NCBI GenBank assembly: GCA_003641345.1
Contig: QNAD01000037.1
Coordinates: forward strand, 1-10,496
Direction: 5' to 3'
Length of the DNA stretch: 10,496 nucleotides
Source of the DNA: Candidatus Zixiibacteriota bacterium
Lineage (GTDB): Bacteria; Zixibacteria; MSB-5A5; GN15; FEB-12
The position numbers and the translations under genes were made by a program. Below are positions 1-6,255 of this stretch, one piece after another (position 1 is the stretch's first letter; each line of letters opens with the position of its first letter). Under the pieces are notes generated by a model. The model did not search any database. It was not told the origin of the DNA and saw nothing but the letters and a program-made list of their open reading frames with translations.

Positions 1-518
1 CCGCTTAAATCAATTCTCATTCCGCGGGTGATGGCATCGACAGCATGCTTGGTAGCACAATAAACATTACCACCCGGATAGACCTCATGTCCGGCAATTG
101 ACCCAATATTAATAACATGCCCCAAACCTTTTTTTACCATATTGGGAGTTACTGCCCGACTCACATATAGCAATCCTTTTACGTTTGTATCTATCATCTC
201 ATCCCAGCCGGATATTTTACATTCATGAAACTTTTCCAAACCACGAGAAAGGCCGGCATTGTTTATTAAAATATCAATATCAGCCCACTTATCAGGAAGT
301 TCATTAATAGCTTTTTCCACATCGGCTTGATTTCTGACGTCAAGTTTTATCAGGTAAGTCTGGACGGGTAATTCAGTGGCAAGTTTCTCTAATCTATCTA
401 ATCTTCTGGCAACCAATATCAATTTTGCCTGGGTTTCAGCAAATTTACGAGCACAACCTTCGCCAATCCCCGAAGATGCTCCAGTAATCATAACAATCTT
501 ATCTTTTAAATTTTTCAT
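1..518 (-). CDS. Short-chain dehydrogenase/reductase, YdfG-like (C-terminus off the left edge)
   Basis: Reading leftward from the ATG at 518-516 gives 172 codons that are still open at base 1, so the C-terminal third is missing. The protein has the classical SDR layout. The Rossmann dinucleotide motif TGASSGIG is at residues 12-19, and ARR at 37-39 suggests NADP preference. LDVR is at 59-62, NNAG at 86-89, the active-site Asn in DTNVKG at 110-115, Ser140 in NIGS, and the YCATK catalytic pair is Tyr153/Lys157. The stretch around the NNAG and GGNVY motifs resembles E. coli YdfG, which oxidises 3-hydroxy acids such as serine and allo-threonine with NADP+. The exact substrate cannot be read from sequence. 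The start is supported by AGAGG five bases upstream. The gene is transcribed away from the rest of the window and appears to have its own operator-containing promoter. Confidence 0.92.
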   Translation of the reverse strand, partial: MKNLKDKIVMITGASSGIGEGCARKFAETQAKLILVARRLDRLEKLATELPVQTYLIKLDVRNQADVEKAINELPDKWADIDILINNAGLSRGLEKFHECKISGWDEMIDTNVKGLLYVSRAVTPNMVKKGLGHVINIGSIAGHEVYPGGNVYCATKHAVDAITRGMRIDLS

Positions 519-523
519 ATTAA

Positions 524-528
524 CCTCT
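524..528 (-). promoter_or_regulatory. Ribosome binding site of the SDR gene
   Basis: On the minus strand this reads AGAGG, five bases before the ATG at 518. It fixes the start codon of the dehydrogenase. Confidence 0.7.
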
Positions 529-546
529 AACATTTTAATTTTTTCT

Positions 547-575
547 AAATTAATCAGTAAATTACTGATTATCAA
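547..575 (-). promoter_or_regulatory. Candidate sigma70-type promoter of the SDR gene
   Basis: On the minus strand TTGATA (575-570, five of six consensus matches) is followed after exactly 17 bases by TAATTT (552-547). The predicted transcript would start near 540, giving a leader of about 20 nt that carries the AGAGG site. The -10 box is weak against TATAAT, so the call rests on spacing, -35 quality and position. A palindrome fills the spacer. Confidence 0.5.
551..571. promoter_or_regulatory. 21-bp palindrome, candidate repressor operator
   Basis: Two perfect 10-bp arms, TAATCAGTAA and TTACTGATTA, flank a single central A. The palindrome lies between the -35 and -10 boxes of the dehydrogenase promoter and overlaps an end of each. 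A bound dimer would exclude RNA polymerase, as TetR- and MarR-family repressors do. No regulator gene is visible here; it may lie beyond the left edge. Confidence 0.55.
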
Positions 576-874
576 GTTGGAAGGCAGTAATTGCAATATT
601 TTTCTTTTTATATAATCATACTACAAAAAAAAGATGATAATTTTTGCAATAATAAAAAGAGCAATAAATAATTTTGAAACAACCTATCTCGTTGAACAAC
701 AATAATATAAAATATAAATAAGCCGGCTTTGCTGGTTTAGAATGAAACGGCATGGTTTTCGCAATTATAAAAATGAAACATAAAGCTAAAAGTTTACTTA
801 GAAAGACCCGATAAAACAGAGAAGTTGTTAAATATCTTCTTTGTTCTCGGATTTTTATTTCAACAAGGAAGATT
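576..874. other. Intergenic region without a convincing gene
   Basis: This AT-rich stretch is divergent from the dehydrogenase gene. I see no RNA gene or conserved coding signal in it. The only structure is a GC-rich spot at 720-738, which can fold as an 8-bp stem with two G-U pairs and a TTT loop on the plus strand. It is not followed by a T-run, so it is not a good terminator. Confidence 0.5.
865..871 (+). promoter_or_regulatory. Ribosome binding site in front of the 48-codon ORF
   Basis: AAGGAAG ends three bases before the ATG at 875. It is the main argument that the short ORF is translated. Confidence 0.4.
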
Positions 875-1021
875 ATGGAAACAGAAAAAAAGAAAAGCAA
901 GTTTGTTCCGCTACCGCCAAAAAACAGTTGGCATCTTTACAGTCTGCAAAGTGTCTCCTGTGAGAAGCTAATAAAAGTAGTGAACAAAATACTTAAAAAT
1001 GAGTATATGTTGATCAAGTGA
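875..1021 (+). CDS. Possible small lysine-rich protein (48 aa), unrecognised
   Basis: An ATG at 875 opens 48 codons ending in TGA at 1019-1021. The product starts METEKKKSKF, then has a short proline stretch (PLPP, residues 12-15), a tryptophan at 19, a cysteine at 29 and a C-terminal half that could form a basic amphipathic helix rich in Lys, Val, Ile and Leu. There is no signal peptide or membrane segment, and I recognise no family. The case for it is a strong AAGGAAG ribosome binding site and slightly higher GC than the surrounding gap. Against it are its small size and the absence of any visible homology. It could equally be a chance ORF or the remnant of a longer gene. Confidence 0.3.
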   Translation: METEKKKSKFVPLPPKNSWHLYSLQSVSCEKLIKVVNKILKNEYMLIK

Positions 1022-1034
1022 TTTGAAATTCGAC

Positions 1035-1063
1035 TTGACATTTGTTGATAACTCCCCTACTTT
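1035..1063 (+). promoter_or_regulatory. Candidate promoter of the M23 peptidase gene
   Basis: A perfect -35 box TTGACA (1035-1040) is followed after 17 bases by TACTTT (1058-1063), a poor match to TATAAT. Transcription would begin near 1070, leaving a leader of about 70 nt before the ATG at 1139. Confidence 0.4.
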
Positions 1064-1138
1064 CTTCGCTTGGTTTAATATAAAACTTGACCTTTTAAGT
1101 TTGTTACGGATTATTAAGTATTATAAATGGATTAAGCG

Positions 1139-2035
1139 ATGTTGAAAAAGAAATTAACTCTTATGCTTATCCCCAGCACTAATGGGGTGTCCAGACAGTT
1201 GAATATTCCTGTTTGGTCTATATATTTATCTATTGGAATAACTCTGATTCTATTAGTCAGCAGTTTCTATTTTTCATCTGTTTTTTTTACTAATAAAGTG
1301 GAAATAAATGAACTGGAAAAATTACGAACTGAAAATGATCAGTTAATTGTAAAATATGAACAAATGCGCTGGAATCTTGCCGAAGTTAAAGACCGATATG
1401 ATAAGTTAATAGATAAAGAGATTAAAATTAGGCATTTATTTGATTTACCGGAAATTAATTCCGAAGAGCGTCAGCTTGGTATTGGTGGTCCTAAAACTTC
1501 TTTAATTTCTAATTACAGTCCTGCTCAAGAAGTTGCTCACCTTACAGAATCCGAAGTTGATAGATTACTTAAATTATCTAAATTCGAACTTGAAAATTAT
1601 AATAAAGTTGAAAATTCATTAGTTGAAATTAAAGAACGTCTAAATCATACTCCTTCGATTAAACCATGCAAAGGCTGGTATAGTAGCAGTTTCGGAATGA
1701 GAAATGATCCATTTACCGGTTATCGCCGAATGCACCGTGGGGTTGATATTTCCGGTCCAAAGGGAACTCCAATTGTTGCTCCATCTGATGGTGTTATTAA
1801 AATTGTTACCAGCAATAATGATTTTGGTAAAATGATAGCCATTGATCATGGTTATGGTTTCAAGACACGGTACGGTCATTTATCTCAGATAAATGTTAAA
1901 AGAGGGCAAAAAGTAAAGCGTGGCGATGTTATAGGTTTGATGGGTGCCACCGGTTATTCAACCGGCCCGCATTTGCATTACGAAGTAATCAGAAACGGTA
2001 AATTTTTAAATCCTCAAAATTTTATCTTAAATTAG
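1139..2035 (+). CDS. Membrane-anchored M23 family metallopeptidase (LytM/MepM-like)
   Basis: This 298-residue protein is probably a cell-wall peptidase that cuts peptide cross-links in peptidoglycan. The N-terminus is a short basic cytoplasmic stretch, followed by one transmembrane helix at about residues 26-50. A coiled-coil-like segment at about 54-100 and a linker lead to a C-terminal M23 domain at about 178-296. All M23 signature residues are present. His199 and Asp203 (HRGVD) with His280 are the expected zinc ligands; His247 (GHLS) and His278 of HLH are the expected catalytic histidines. An active enzyme is therefore likely, unlike the degenerate EnvC/NlpD-type activators. The Shine-Dalgarno is weak (GGA at 1129-1131), but the basic N-terminus before the TM helix supports this start. 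The gene stands alone, with a repeat element behind it. Endopeptidase activity is inferred from the family; cross-link specificity cannot be told. Confidence 0.93.
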   Translation: MLKKKLTLMLIPSTNGVSRQLNIPVWSIYLSIGITLILLVSSFYFSSVFFTNKVEINELEKLRTENDQLIVKYEQMRWNLAEVKDRYDKLIDKEIKIRHLFDLPEINSEERQLGIGGPKTSLISNYSPAQEVAHLTESEVDRLLKLSKFELENYNKVENSLVEIKERLNHTPSIKPCKGWYSSSFGMRNDPFTGYRRMHRGVDISGPKGTPIVAPSDGVIKIVTSNNDFGKMIAIDHGYGFKTRYGHLSQINVKRGQKVKRGDVIGLMGATGYSTGPHLHYEVIRNGKFLNPQNFILN

Positions 2036-2077
2036 ATTATTAATAAAATTATTTCCATATATTACCTACTTACATAA

Positions 2078-2211
2078 GGTTGTTGAAGAACCTCGATTAT
2101 GTCATTGCGAGGAGTGAAACGACGAAGCAATCTCATATAAAGAGAGATTGCCACGTTATTCACCTACTGTGATCTCTTCGCAATGACAGGAATAAGACTT
2201 TATCAACAAGC
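2078..2211. repeat. MITE/REP-like imperfect inverted repeat of the GTCATTGCGAGGAG type
   Basis: Three nested pairs of inverted arms share one centre. TTGTTGA (2080-2086) pairs with TCAACAA (2203-2209). TGTCATTGCGA (2100-2110) pairs with TCGCAATGACA (2178-2188). GCAATCTC (2127-2134) pairs with GAGATTGC (2144-2151), around a 9-nt loop. The spacing between the outer and middle arms is nearly equal on both sides (20 and 21 bases). The left arm, with GCGAGGAGTGAAACGACGAAGC, split here as GCGAGGAGTG and AAACGACGAAGC, matches a hairpin repeat I know from intergenic regions of many unrelated bacteria. There is no transposase, so it would be a non-autonomous, passively mobilised or relic element. The right arm is more diverged than the left, which suggests an old copy. 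Confidence 0.8.
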
Positions 2212-2231
2212 CCACATGAGTTGGTTTTTTT
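2208..2231 (+). terminator. Weak intrinsic terminator after the peptidase gene
   Basis: An 8-position stem (2208-2215 with 2220-2227) closes on an ATGA loop, with one mismatch and one G-U pair. It runs into a seven-base T-tract at 2225-2231. It overlaps the right end of the inverted repeat, so the repeat may supply part of the terminator of the upstream gene. Confidence 0.4.
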
Positions 2232-2247
2232 ATCTTTTTATTTCTCT

Positions 2248-2278
2248 TGATTACAATAATCTATCGAAAAATTACTTT
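2248..2278 (+). promoter_or_regulatory. Weak candidate promoter for the kinase-cheV pair
   Basis: TTGATT (2248-2253) and TACTTT (2273-2278) are separated by 19 bases. An alternative is an extended -10, TGTTATACC at 2317-2325, without a good -35. Either would place the start of transcription upstream of 2345. Neither is strong. Confidence 0.2.
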
Positions 2279-2470
2279 ATCTAATCCGAAATTGTTAAAA
2301 TTGTTGAATTTATTGCTGTTATACCAAGACTTTTCTATCAAGTTTTGTTATTGATGTCGATTTCATTCGACATCCTTATCTGTTTACCTGATTATTATTC
2401 AATTCTGATAAATAAATCTATCTATTTACCGATAATTTTAATAATTGAAACTTTAAAACAAAATGGAATT

Positions 2471-3211
2471 ATGGATAATACAATAACTAAGACAATAAAA
2501 GATGAGACAAAGGAGATCAATCCTGATAATGTATTAGATTCGTTTGCTTATTTAATACATGATATTGAATCTCCATTAGCCTCGACAAAATATCTTCTTA
2601 AACTTTTAGAAGAGAACAAATATGATTTTAACAATGAATTACATAGAAAAATTGTAGAATCATCAAAAATTTCTTTAGAGCGAGCAGAGTCAATTATCTA
2701 TGATATCATGGCAGTTATAAAATCAGGGAATTCCGGTTTTAATGCAAAAATGACCAACCTTGTGCCGGACGCTATCATAAAAGAAGCTATTGTCTTAGTT
2801 AATGGTTCAGCAATAGAAAATAATATTAAAGTTGAATTTACAAATAACAGTGGAGATTCAATTATCAAAGCTGACCCAAAACTTCTAAAAAGGATTCTTG
2901 ATAATTTACTTTACAATGCTGTACGTCATACACCTGCCGGTGGGACTATTAATGTATATACTGAACCGACAACTGAATCGGTCTTTATTCATATAAAAGA
3001 TGATGGTCCAGGGTTAGAGGATGTAGATCCAACAATTCTATTTGAAAAATTTGGGCAACTCGAGTATAGATCTAACGGGAAACACCGTGGAGTAGGCTTA
3101 GGACTATTTTTCTGTAAACAAGCTATAACAGAAATGGAAGGTACCATTTTTGCCGATGACCATCCAAATGGTGGAGCAGTTTTTTCAATAAAATTAAATA
3201 AGGTAAGTTAA
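2471..3211 (+). CDS. Soluble histidine kinase without sensor domain
   Basis: From the ATG at 2471 this is a 246-residue protein that is essentially only a kinase core. The H-box is HDIESP with phospho-acceptor His30. The dimerisation/phosphotransfer helices cover about 20-85 and the HATPase domain about 100-244. The ATP site shows the N-box DNLLYNAVRH (Asn149), the G1 box DDGPGL (177-182), the F-box FEKFGQ (191-196) and the G2 box GVGLGL (207-212). There is no membrane segment, PAS, GAF or HAMP domain, so any signal must come from a partner. The same frame is open back to an ATG at 2345, adding 42 residues. I prefer 2471 because the extra part looks random and AT-driven, though the Shine-Dalgarno at 2471 is also poor (GGA, 3 nt away). 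The CheW-REC gene begins 2 nt after the stop, so the two are surely cotranscribed, and the REC domain is an obvious phosphorylation target (inferred). Confidence 0.9.
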   Translation: MDNTITKTIKDETKEINPDNVLDSFAYLIHDIESPLASTKYLLKLLEENKYDFNNELHRKIVESSKISLERAESIIYDIMAVIKSGNSGFNAKMTNLVPDAIIKEAIVLVNGSAIENNIKVEFTNNSGDSIIKADPKLLKRILDNLLYNAVRHTPAGGTINVYTEPTTESVFIHIKDDGPGLEDVDPTILFEKFGQLEYRSNGKHRGVGLGLFFCKQAITEMEGTIFADDHPNGGAVFSIKLNKVS

Positions 3212-3213
3212 AG

Positions 3214-4188
3214 ATGGATAATAATATTACAAATATTAACGAAAAAATTGAAGCAGAATCTTATCTTAAAACAGGTTCCAATGAATTGAGAGTACTGGAA
3301 TATAGGGTATCAGGAATATCTTTTGGTATTAATATCCTAAAAGTTAGCAAAATTGTAAATGAGTTAACTGATTTTACCAAGGTCCCGGAAACTCATCCAA
3401 CAATTACAGGTGTTTTTAAGGATATGGACCATCTAATTCCGATTGTTGATTTAGCAAAATTATTAAATATTGAAAATGAAAAGACATGTCGTGAAAAAGT
3501 TATTGTCACAGAATTTTTTGGGATCCGTACCGGTTTTCAAGTTGATCGACTTGATTGGATTCATCATTTCAAATGGGAAGATGTTATTGACACCGAACAG
3601 GTTTTTAATAAAATTGATCAACCCTATGTATTGGGCATAGTTAAGCCAACCGAAGAAAAAATGATTCAACTTCTCGATTATGAAACTATTCTTTTAACTT
3701 TGAATCCTGATTTAGCTAAAAATAATAAATCAGAATATAAAATCGAGGAATCTTTGCACAATAAAAAAATATTAATTGCCGAAGATTCTCCTGCAGTTAG
3801 ATCTATGCTGATAAATGAATTAACCGAAAATGGTTTCGATGTTAAGGCGGCTTCCGATGGTAAACAGGGCTGGGATTATTATCAAAAAGAAGATTTCGAC
3901 CTGGTTATTTGTGATGTGGAAATGCCGCAAATGGATGGGCTGGCTTTGACATTAAAAATCAGACAATCTCAAAAATCTGATATACCTGTCATTGTTTATT
4001 CATCTATTGGAGATATAGGCATGAAATCCAGAGCAAAATTCTTGAAAGCCGATGCTCATATTACTAAACTTAATCTAGACAAGCTATTAGTAACTGTTGA
4101 AAAATTATTAAAAGGCGAGAATATTAATTTCAACGGTAAAAATGATCAGGAAATAACTGAGTCAGAAGAAAACTTGCTTCCTGTCTAA
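3214..4188 (+). CDS. CheV-like coupling protein: CheW domain fused to a response-regulator receiver
   Basis: The 324-residue protein has an N-terminal CheW-like domain (about 24-166; GVF at 66-68 and PIVDLAKLL at 76-84 are typical). A C-terminal receiver domain lies at about 184-299. The receiver is complete: acidic pair Glu190/Asp191, phospho-acceptor Asp234 in LVICDVEMPQMDG, Ser263 at the Thr/Ser switch position, and Lys285. Lys285 is followed by LN rather than the usual Pro. CheV proteins couple chemoreceptors to the CheA kinase and adapt through receiver phosphorylation. Here no CheA, receptor or flagellar gene is near, and the partner is the small soluble kinase 2 nt upstream. A dedicated kinase-coupler pair outside classical chemotaxis is therefore possible. 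The start has only a distant AAGG (3200-3203), so translation is probably coupled to the upstream stop. The last ~25 residues are an acidic, unstructured tail. A strong terminator follows. Confidence 0.88.
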   Translation: MDNNITNINEKIEAESYLKTGSNELRVLEYRVSGISFGINILKVSKIVNELTDFTKVPETHPTITGVFKDMDHLIPIVDLAKLLNIENEKTCREKVIVTEFFGIRTGFQVDRLDWIHHFKWEDVIDTEQVFNKIDQPYVLGIVKPTEEKMIQLLDYETILLTLNPDLAKNNKSEYKIEESLHNKKILIAEDSPAVRSMLINELTENGFDVKAASDGKQGWDYYQKEDFDLVICDVEMPQMDGLALTLKIRQSQKSDIPVIVYSSIGDIGMKSRAKFLKADAHITKLNLDKLLVTVEKLLKGENINFNGKNDQEITESEENLLPV

Positions 4189-4214
4189 AATTAAAATTAT
4201 ACAATTTTATTTTT

Positions 4215-4244
4215 AACCCTTTGCGTAAGCAAAGGGTTTTTTTT
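4215..4244 (+). terminator. Strong intrinsic terminator after the CheV-like gene
   Basis: A perfect 10-bp stem (AACCCTTTGC at 4215-4224 with GCAAAGGGTT at 4229-4238) closes on a GTAA tetraloop and runs into eight T residues (4237-4244). It ends the kinase-cheV transcript 27 nt after the stop codon. The next start codon is only 22 nt beyond it. Confidence 0.92.
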
Positions 4245-4254
4245 ACATTATTTC

Positions 4255-4260
4255 AAAGGA
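4255..4260 (+). promoter_or_regulatory. Ribosome binding site of the membrane sensor kinase
   Basis: AAAGGA lies six bases before the ATG at 4267, a near-ideal site. It indicates independent, efficient translation even though a terminator lies just upstream. Confidence 0.75.
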
Positions 4261-4266
4261 TTTAAT

Positions 4267-5253
4267 ATGGCTAAAACAAGCAAAACTAATAAAAAAGGGT
4301 TAATTCTATTTCTTTCGCTGGCAACTGTCCTTTTTGCACAAGCTGTCTGGTGGATTACATTCATGGCTAAACTTACCGACGAAAAGGTTGATATTGCCAC
4401 TGAGTTGGGAGCAGAAAAAATATTTCTTGATGAAATTCAAAGCCAGGAAATATCAAGACAAATTATGATTGGTTTAGAAGGTGTCTTTTTTCTTATCCTT
4501 ATATTAATTGGTGCTTGGTTAATTTATAGGGCTCTTGTAAAAACAGAAGAACTACAATTTCATCAGCAAAATTTCTTGATGGCTGTTACCCATGAATTAA
4601 AAACTCCCTTAGCGGCAATAAAAATATATCTGGGCTCTTTAAATTCTGAAAAAATTTCTCCTGAAAAAAAACTGGAAATAATTCCTAAAATGAAAAATGA
4701 TATCAAACGGCTTGAAAAAATGATTGAAAATATTCTTGAAGCCGGAAGGTTTGACAGGCGAGGCTATAAATTAAATAAATCTGACTTTGATTTTTCAATT
4801 TTGTTAAATGATATTATAAATGAATTTGAAAAAATACCTGTTAAAACCAAATTCCATTTTTCAAAAAATATTCAGAAAGAACTGAAATTATTTGGAGATC
4901 CAAGTGCTTTACGAAGAGCGATTGATGCCATAATAGAGAATAGTTTCAAGTATAACGATAAAGAACAGATTAATATTAACGTTGAATTAATTAACAATAA
5001 AAATAAATACCAGTTGAAAATTTCAGATAATGGGATTGGAATTAGTAAAAAAGATTTGAATGAAATATTTAAACGCTTTTATCGAGTGGGTGATGAACTA
5101 AGAAGAAATAAGCCCGGAAGTGGATTGGGGTTATATCTTTCTCGTGAGATAATTCATGCTCATCGTGGTGAGATATCTGCCCATTCTGATGGGATTGGTA
5201 AAGGGACAACATTCATAATCAAAATAGATAAGAAGAATAATGGTAGTAACTAA
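4267..5253 (+). CDS. Membrane sensor histidine kinase of a two-component pair
   Basis: The 328-residue protein has two transmembrane helices, at about residues 11-33 and 67-90. They enclose a short extracytoplasmic segment of about 33 residues, too small for a folded sensor domain. The signal may be sensed within the membrane or through a partner. I see no clear HAMP domain. A coiled linker leads directly to the HisKA region with His109 in AVTHELKTPLAAI (106-118). The HATPase domain covers about 205-322. It shows Asn225 in the N-box (ENSFKY), the G1 box DNGIGI (254-259), the F-box region IFKRFYRVGD (267-276) and the G2 box GSGLGL (284-289). All residues for autophosphorylation are present. 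The stop lies 14 nt inside the OmpR-type regulator gene, so the two are translationally coupled and almost certainly cognate. The stimulus cannot be inferred. Confidence 0.95.
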   Translation: MAKTSKTNKKGLILFLSLATVLFAQAVWWITFMAKLTDEKVDIATELGAEKIFLDEIQSQEISRQIMIGLEGVFFLILILIGAWLIYRALVKTEELQFHQQNFLMAVTHELKTPLAAIKIYLGSLNSEKISPEKKLEIIPKMKNDIKRLEKMIENILEAGRFDRRGYKLNKSDFDFSILLNDIINEFEKIPVKTKFHFSKNIQKELKLFGDPSALRRAIDAIIENSFKYNDKEQININVELINNKNKYQLKISDNGIGISKKDLNEIFKRFYRVGDELRRNKPGSGLGLYLSREIIHAHRGEISAHSDGIGKGTTFIIKIDKKNNGSN

Positions 5254-5944
5254 AACAATATTATTAGTAGAAGACGATCCTAATCTTGCTGATGGATTAA
5301 TAATTAATCTGGAAGCTGAAGGTTATCAGGTTGTTCACATTGACCAAGGCAATCTTGCATTTAAAGAATTTAAAAAAGGTAACTTTGATTTAATACTGCT
5401 CGATGTAATGCTTCCGGGAACAGATGGTTTGACTATCTGTAAAATGATTAGAGATGATGGTGCAACTATTCCTATTTTATTTATCAGTGCCCGAAGTGAA
5501 ACTCAGGAGCGAATCGACGGTCTTTTAGCTGGTGGAGACGATTATATCAGCAAACCGTTTGAAGTTTCAGAGCTGTTAGTAAGAATTCAGGGGATTTTCA
5601 GAAGACAGTCATGGTTGGCATTAAAAGATGATATTGAAGAATTGTTTGAATTTAACGGTAGAAAAATAAATTTCAAAACATATAAAGCATACGGACCTGG
5701 TGGAGAATTTTTACTCTCTCGTAAAGAATGTATGGTTATGAAATATCTAATTGAACGACAGGGCGAAGTTGTTAGCAGGGATCAACTATTGGATGCAGTC
5801 TGGGGCTATCATATTTATCCTACCAATAGAACTATTGATAATTTTATTCTAAGATTGCGTAAAATTTTCGAAGATGACCCCAAAAACCCGAATTATATTG
5901 AAACTATCCGAGGAGTTGGGTATCGGTTCGCCAAAATAGATTAG
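5240..5944 (+). CDS. OmpR/PhoB-family response regulator
   Basis: This 234-residue DNA-binding regulator has a standard two-domain layout. The receiver (about 5-122) carries the acidic pocket VEDD (10-13), phospho-acceptor Asp55 in LILLDVMLPG, Ser83 at the switch position and Lys105 in SKPF. The C-terminal winged helix (about 136-232) includes LSRKE at the start of its first helix (159-163), the recognition-helix region TNRTIDNFILRLRKIF (195-210) and the hallmark IRGVGYRF (223-230). Length and spacing are normal for OmpR-type activators. The gene overlaps the kinase gene by 14 nt, with an AAGAAGAAT stretch serving as Shine-Dalgarno inside the kinase coding sequence. It should be phosphorylated by the overlapping kinase. 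Its target promoters are not evident here; the long gap downstream has no obvious tandem direct repeats of OmpR-box type. Confidence 0.97.
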   Translation: MVVTKTILLVEDDPNLADGLIINLEAEGYQVVHIDQGNLAFKEFKKGNFDLILLDVMLPGTDGLTICKMIRDDGATIPILFISARSETQERIDGLLAGGDDYISKPFEVSELLVRIQGIFRRQSWLALKDDIEELFEFNGRKINFKTYKAYGPGGEFLLSRKECMVMKYLIERQGEVVSRDQLLDAVWGYHIYPTNRTIDNFILRLRKIFEDDPKNPNYIETIRGVGYRFAKID

Positions 5945-5985
5945 TTTCCATATGGCAAGAAAAGATATCGGGTTTTTCATCCACA

Positions 5986-6014
5986 CGCCAACGGCGCATT
6001 TTCAACCGTTGGTG
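5986..6014. repeat. Inverted repeat CCAACGG/CCGTTGG
   Basis: CCAACGG (5988-5994) and CCGTTGG (6006-6012) form a 7-bp stem with an 11-nt loop. It extends by one G-U and one C-G pair to 5986 and 6014. There is no T-run behind it, so it is not a standard terminator. It begins about 40 nt after the regulator stop and could stabilise the 3' end of that mRNA. Confidence 0.5.
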
Positions 6015-6040
6015 AATTCAGAACGTCGACCTACAAAACT

Positions 6041-6057
6041 ATAGAACATTATTCTAT
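6041..6057. repeat. Small inverted repeat ATAGAA/TTCTAT
   Basis: A perfect 6-bp stem with a 5-nt loop. It sits between the ACCTAC (6029-6034) and GTAGGT (6077-6082) arms, so the region can fold as a two-level stem-loop. Confidence 0.35.
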
Positions 6058-6159
6058 GAATATTGTAGTGATGATGGTAGGTTCGGTGAATAAAGAGTAG
6101 TTTTTTGTGCTCTTCGTCTGGGGGTGATTAAAGCAAATCAGGATACTGTTTCAATAATA

Positions 6160-6210
6160 TCATTTTGAGCGGAGTCGAGAGAAAGGGGCAAACGAGGGCG
6201 TCTGCCGCCC
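6160..6210. repeat. Fragment of a dispersed intergenic repeat with a GC-rich hairpin
   Basis: The stretch TCATTTTGAGCGGAGTCGAG (6160-6179) resembles the TCATTTCGAGCGGAGTCGAG class of intergenic repeats common in many bacterial genomes. Then GGGCG (6196-6200) and CGCCC (6206-6210) form a 5-bp GC stem with a 5-nt loop. GC content here is far above the surrounding DNA. The partner arm of the first repeat is missing, so this looks like a truncated copy. Assignment is from memory of the motif, not from a search. Confidence 0.45.
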
Positions 6211-6255
6211 ACAGAATATGAGGCAATTCGCAAAAATAGAAAATTAATAAATTTC

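Larger units (their letters stand above)
2036..2470. other. Intergenic region: inverted-repeat element, weak terminator, possible promoters
   Basis: The 435 bp between the peptidase and the soluble kinase hold a ~130-bp dispersed-type inverted repeat (2078-2211), a weak hairpin with a T-run at its right edge, and AT-rich leader DNA. Bases 2345-2470 are open in frame with the kinase but probably are not coding (see the kinase entry). Confidence 0.6.

Noticed and set aside
720..738. GC-rich hairpin as a terminator in the divergent gap
   Set aside because: It needs two G-U pairs, lacks a T-run, and no gene ends there on either strand.
616..900. Minus-strand 94-codon frame in the divergent gap, rich in Phe, Ile and Tyr
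   Set aside because: Its composition is what AT-rich non-coding DNA gives. It has no ribosome binding site or family resemblance, and it overlaps the more plausible 48-codon ORF on the other strand.
1640..1879. Minus-strand ORF inside the peptidase gene
   Set aside because: It is fully embedded in the M23 catalytic domain, whose residues are all conserved on the plus strand, so it is a shadow frame.
2471..3250. Similar beginnings of the soluble kinase (MDNTIT) and the CheV-like protein (MDNNIT), suggesting duplication
   Set aside because: Identity is limited to about ten nucleotides at the start codon and the proteins are unrelated beyond it; chance in AT-rich DNA is sufficient.
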